From Thermodesulfovibrio sp. (GTDB lineage: Bacteria > Nitrospirota > Thermodesulfovibrionia > Thermodesulfovibrionales > JdFR-85): a stretch of 6,081 nt of DNA. A model generated the notes under the pieces. The model saw nothing but the letters and a program-made list of their open reading frames with translations, made no database searches and had not been told where the DNA came from. Location: assembly GCA_027050975.1 (NCBI GenBank), contig JALUAR010000040.1:1-6081 (forward strand). The letters are read 5' to 3'. Made by a program: the position numbers and the translations under genes. Positions 6,038 through 6,081 of the stretch are shown here, piece after piece; within the stretch, counting starts at the first letter, position 1; every line of letters begins with the position of its first letter.

Positions 6038-6063
6038 TTAACAATTTGTTAGTAACTTGTTAA
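6038..6063. repeat. TTAACAA / TTGTTAA inverted repeat before the last start codon
   Basis: TTAACAA at 6038-6044 is mirrored by TTGTTAA at 6057-6063, twelve bases apart. A third half-site, TTGTTAG at 6046-6052, makes TAACAA-T-TTGTTA a 13-base near-perfect palindrome (6039-6051). The two direct half-sites start 11 bases apart, about one helical turn. It sits immediately before the AAAGG ribosome site of the next gene, where a repressor or DnaA could act. Confidence 0.5.
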
Positions 6064-6076
6064 AAAGGTACGGTCA

Positions 6077-6081
6077 ATGAA
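6077..6081 (+). CDS. Probable start of a further gene (only ATGAA visible)
   Basis: An ATG at 6077-6079 follows AAAGG (6064-6068) with an eight-base gap, a normal initiation distance, and lies at the end of a long regulatory-looking gap. The second codon begins AA, so residue 2 is Lys or Asn. Nothing can be said about the product from the window. If the gap is an origin, dnaA would be one natural candidate, but this is speculation. Confidence 0.35.

Larger units (their letters stand above)
5761..6076. other. Gene-free, A/T-rich region with origin-like features
   Basis: This 316-base stretch follows the prfB stop and precedes a probable start codon at 6077. I find no open frame with a ribosome site on either strand and no hairpin-plus-T-run terminator for prfB. 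It contains 9-mers resembling DnaA boxes (consensus TTWTNCACA): TTATCAACA at 5853-5845 (-), TTATTCACA at 5922-5914 (-, full match), GTTTTCACA at 5929-5937 (+), TTTTTAACA at 5957-5965 (+), TTATTAACA at 6035-6043 (+), TTACTAACA at 6055-6047 (-) and TTTTTAACA at 6066-6058 (-). Most carry AACA where the usual box has CACA. It also holds a TAG/TAA triplet array and a long hairpin, listed separately. It may be a replication origin or a DnaA-type control region. A plain regulatory gap between genes is the conservative alternative. Confidence 0.4.

Overview
The window looks like chromosomal housekeeping DNA from a Gram-negative bacterium of moderate-to-low G+C. Lnt implies triacylated lipoproteins and an outer membrane. 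The combination of an AlaC-type aminotransferase coupled to homoserine dehydrogenase, a likely TusA-like gene after it, and an lnt-prfB pair would fit Nitrospirota or the former Deltaproteobacteria. That placement is an impression from gene content, not a demonstrated assignment. No insertion sequence, CRISPR array or obvious horizontally acquired gene is visible.

Left arm, transcribed leftward (about 2821 down to 1): a tRNA-Phe(GAA) gene, then alaC, then hom starting inside the end of alaC (GTGA overlap), then a short gap with an extended -10 promoter, and the first 15 codons of a small gene that reads like a TusA/SirA-family sulfur carrier. The amino-acid genes form one unit: an alanine/aspartate-family aminotransferase and the enzyme that commits aspartate semialdehyde to threonine and methionine. 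The sulfur carrier hints at a sulfur-transfer route to homocysteine or another thiolated product.

Right arm, transcribed rightward (about 2919 to 5760): a promoter with a perfect TTGACA -35 box drives lnt (apolipoprotein N-acyltransferase), whose stop overlaps by one base the ATG of prfB (release factor 2). The prfB gene is not an open frame from end to end. It has the classical in-frame TGA at codon 26 and needs a +1 frameshift at CTT-TGA to give a 375-residue RF2 whose SPF and GGQ motifs fall at the E. coli positions 205-207 and 250-252. Annotation that ignores the shift would call only a 246-residue fragment from a false TTG start.

Right end (5761-6076): 316 bases with no credible gene but much structure. 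It holds a TAG/TAA trinucleotide array beside a GCGG run and a DnaA-box-like 9-mer, the same order as the DnaA-trio unwinding element of bacterial origins. It also has several further TTWTNMACA 9-mers in both orientations, a long imperfect hairpin, and a TTAACAA/TTGTTAA inverted repeat just before a probable new start codon at 6077. I regard this as a candidate replication origin or DnaA-controlled regulatory region. It is the most interesting part of the window, and unproven.
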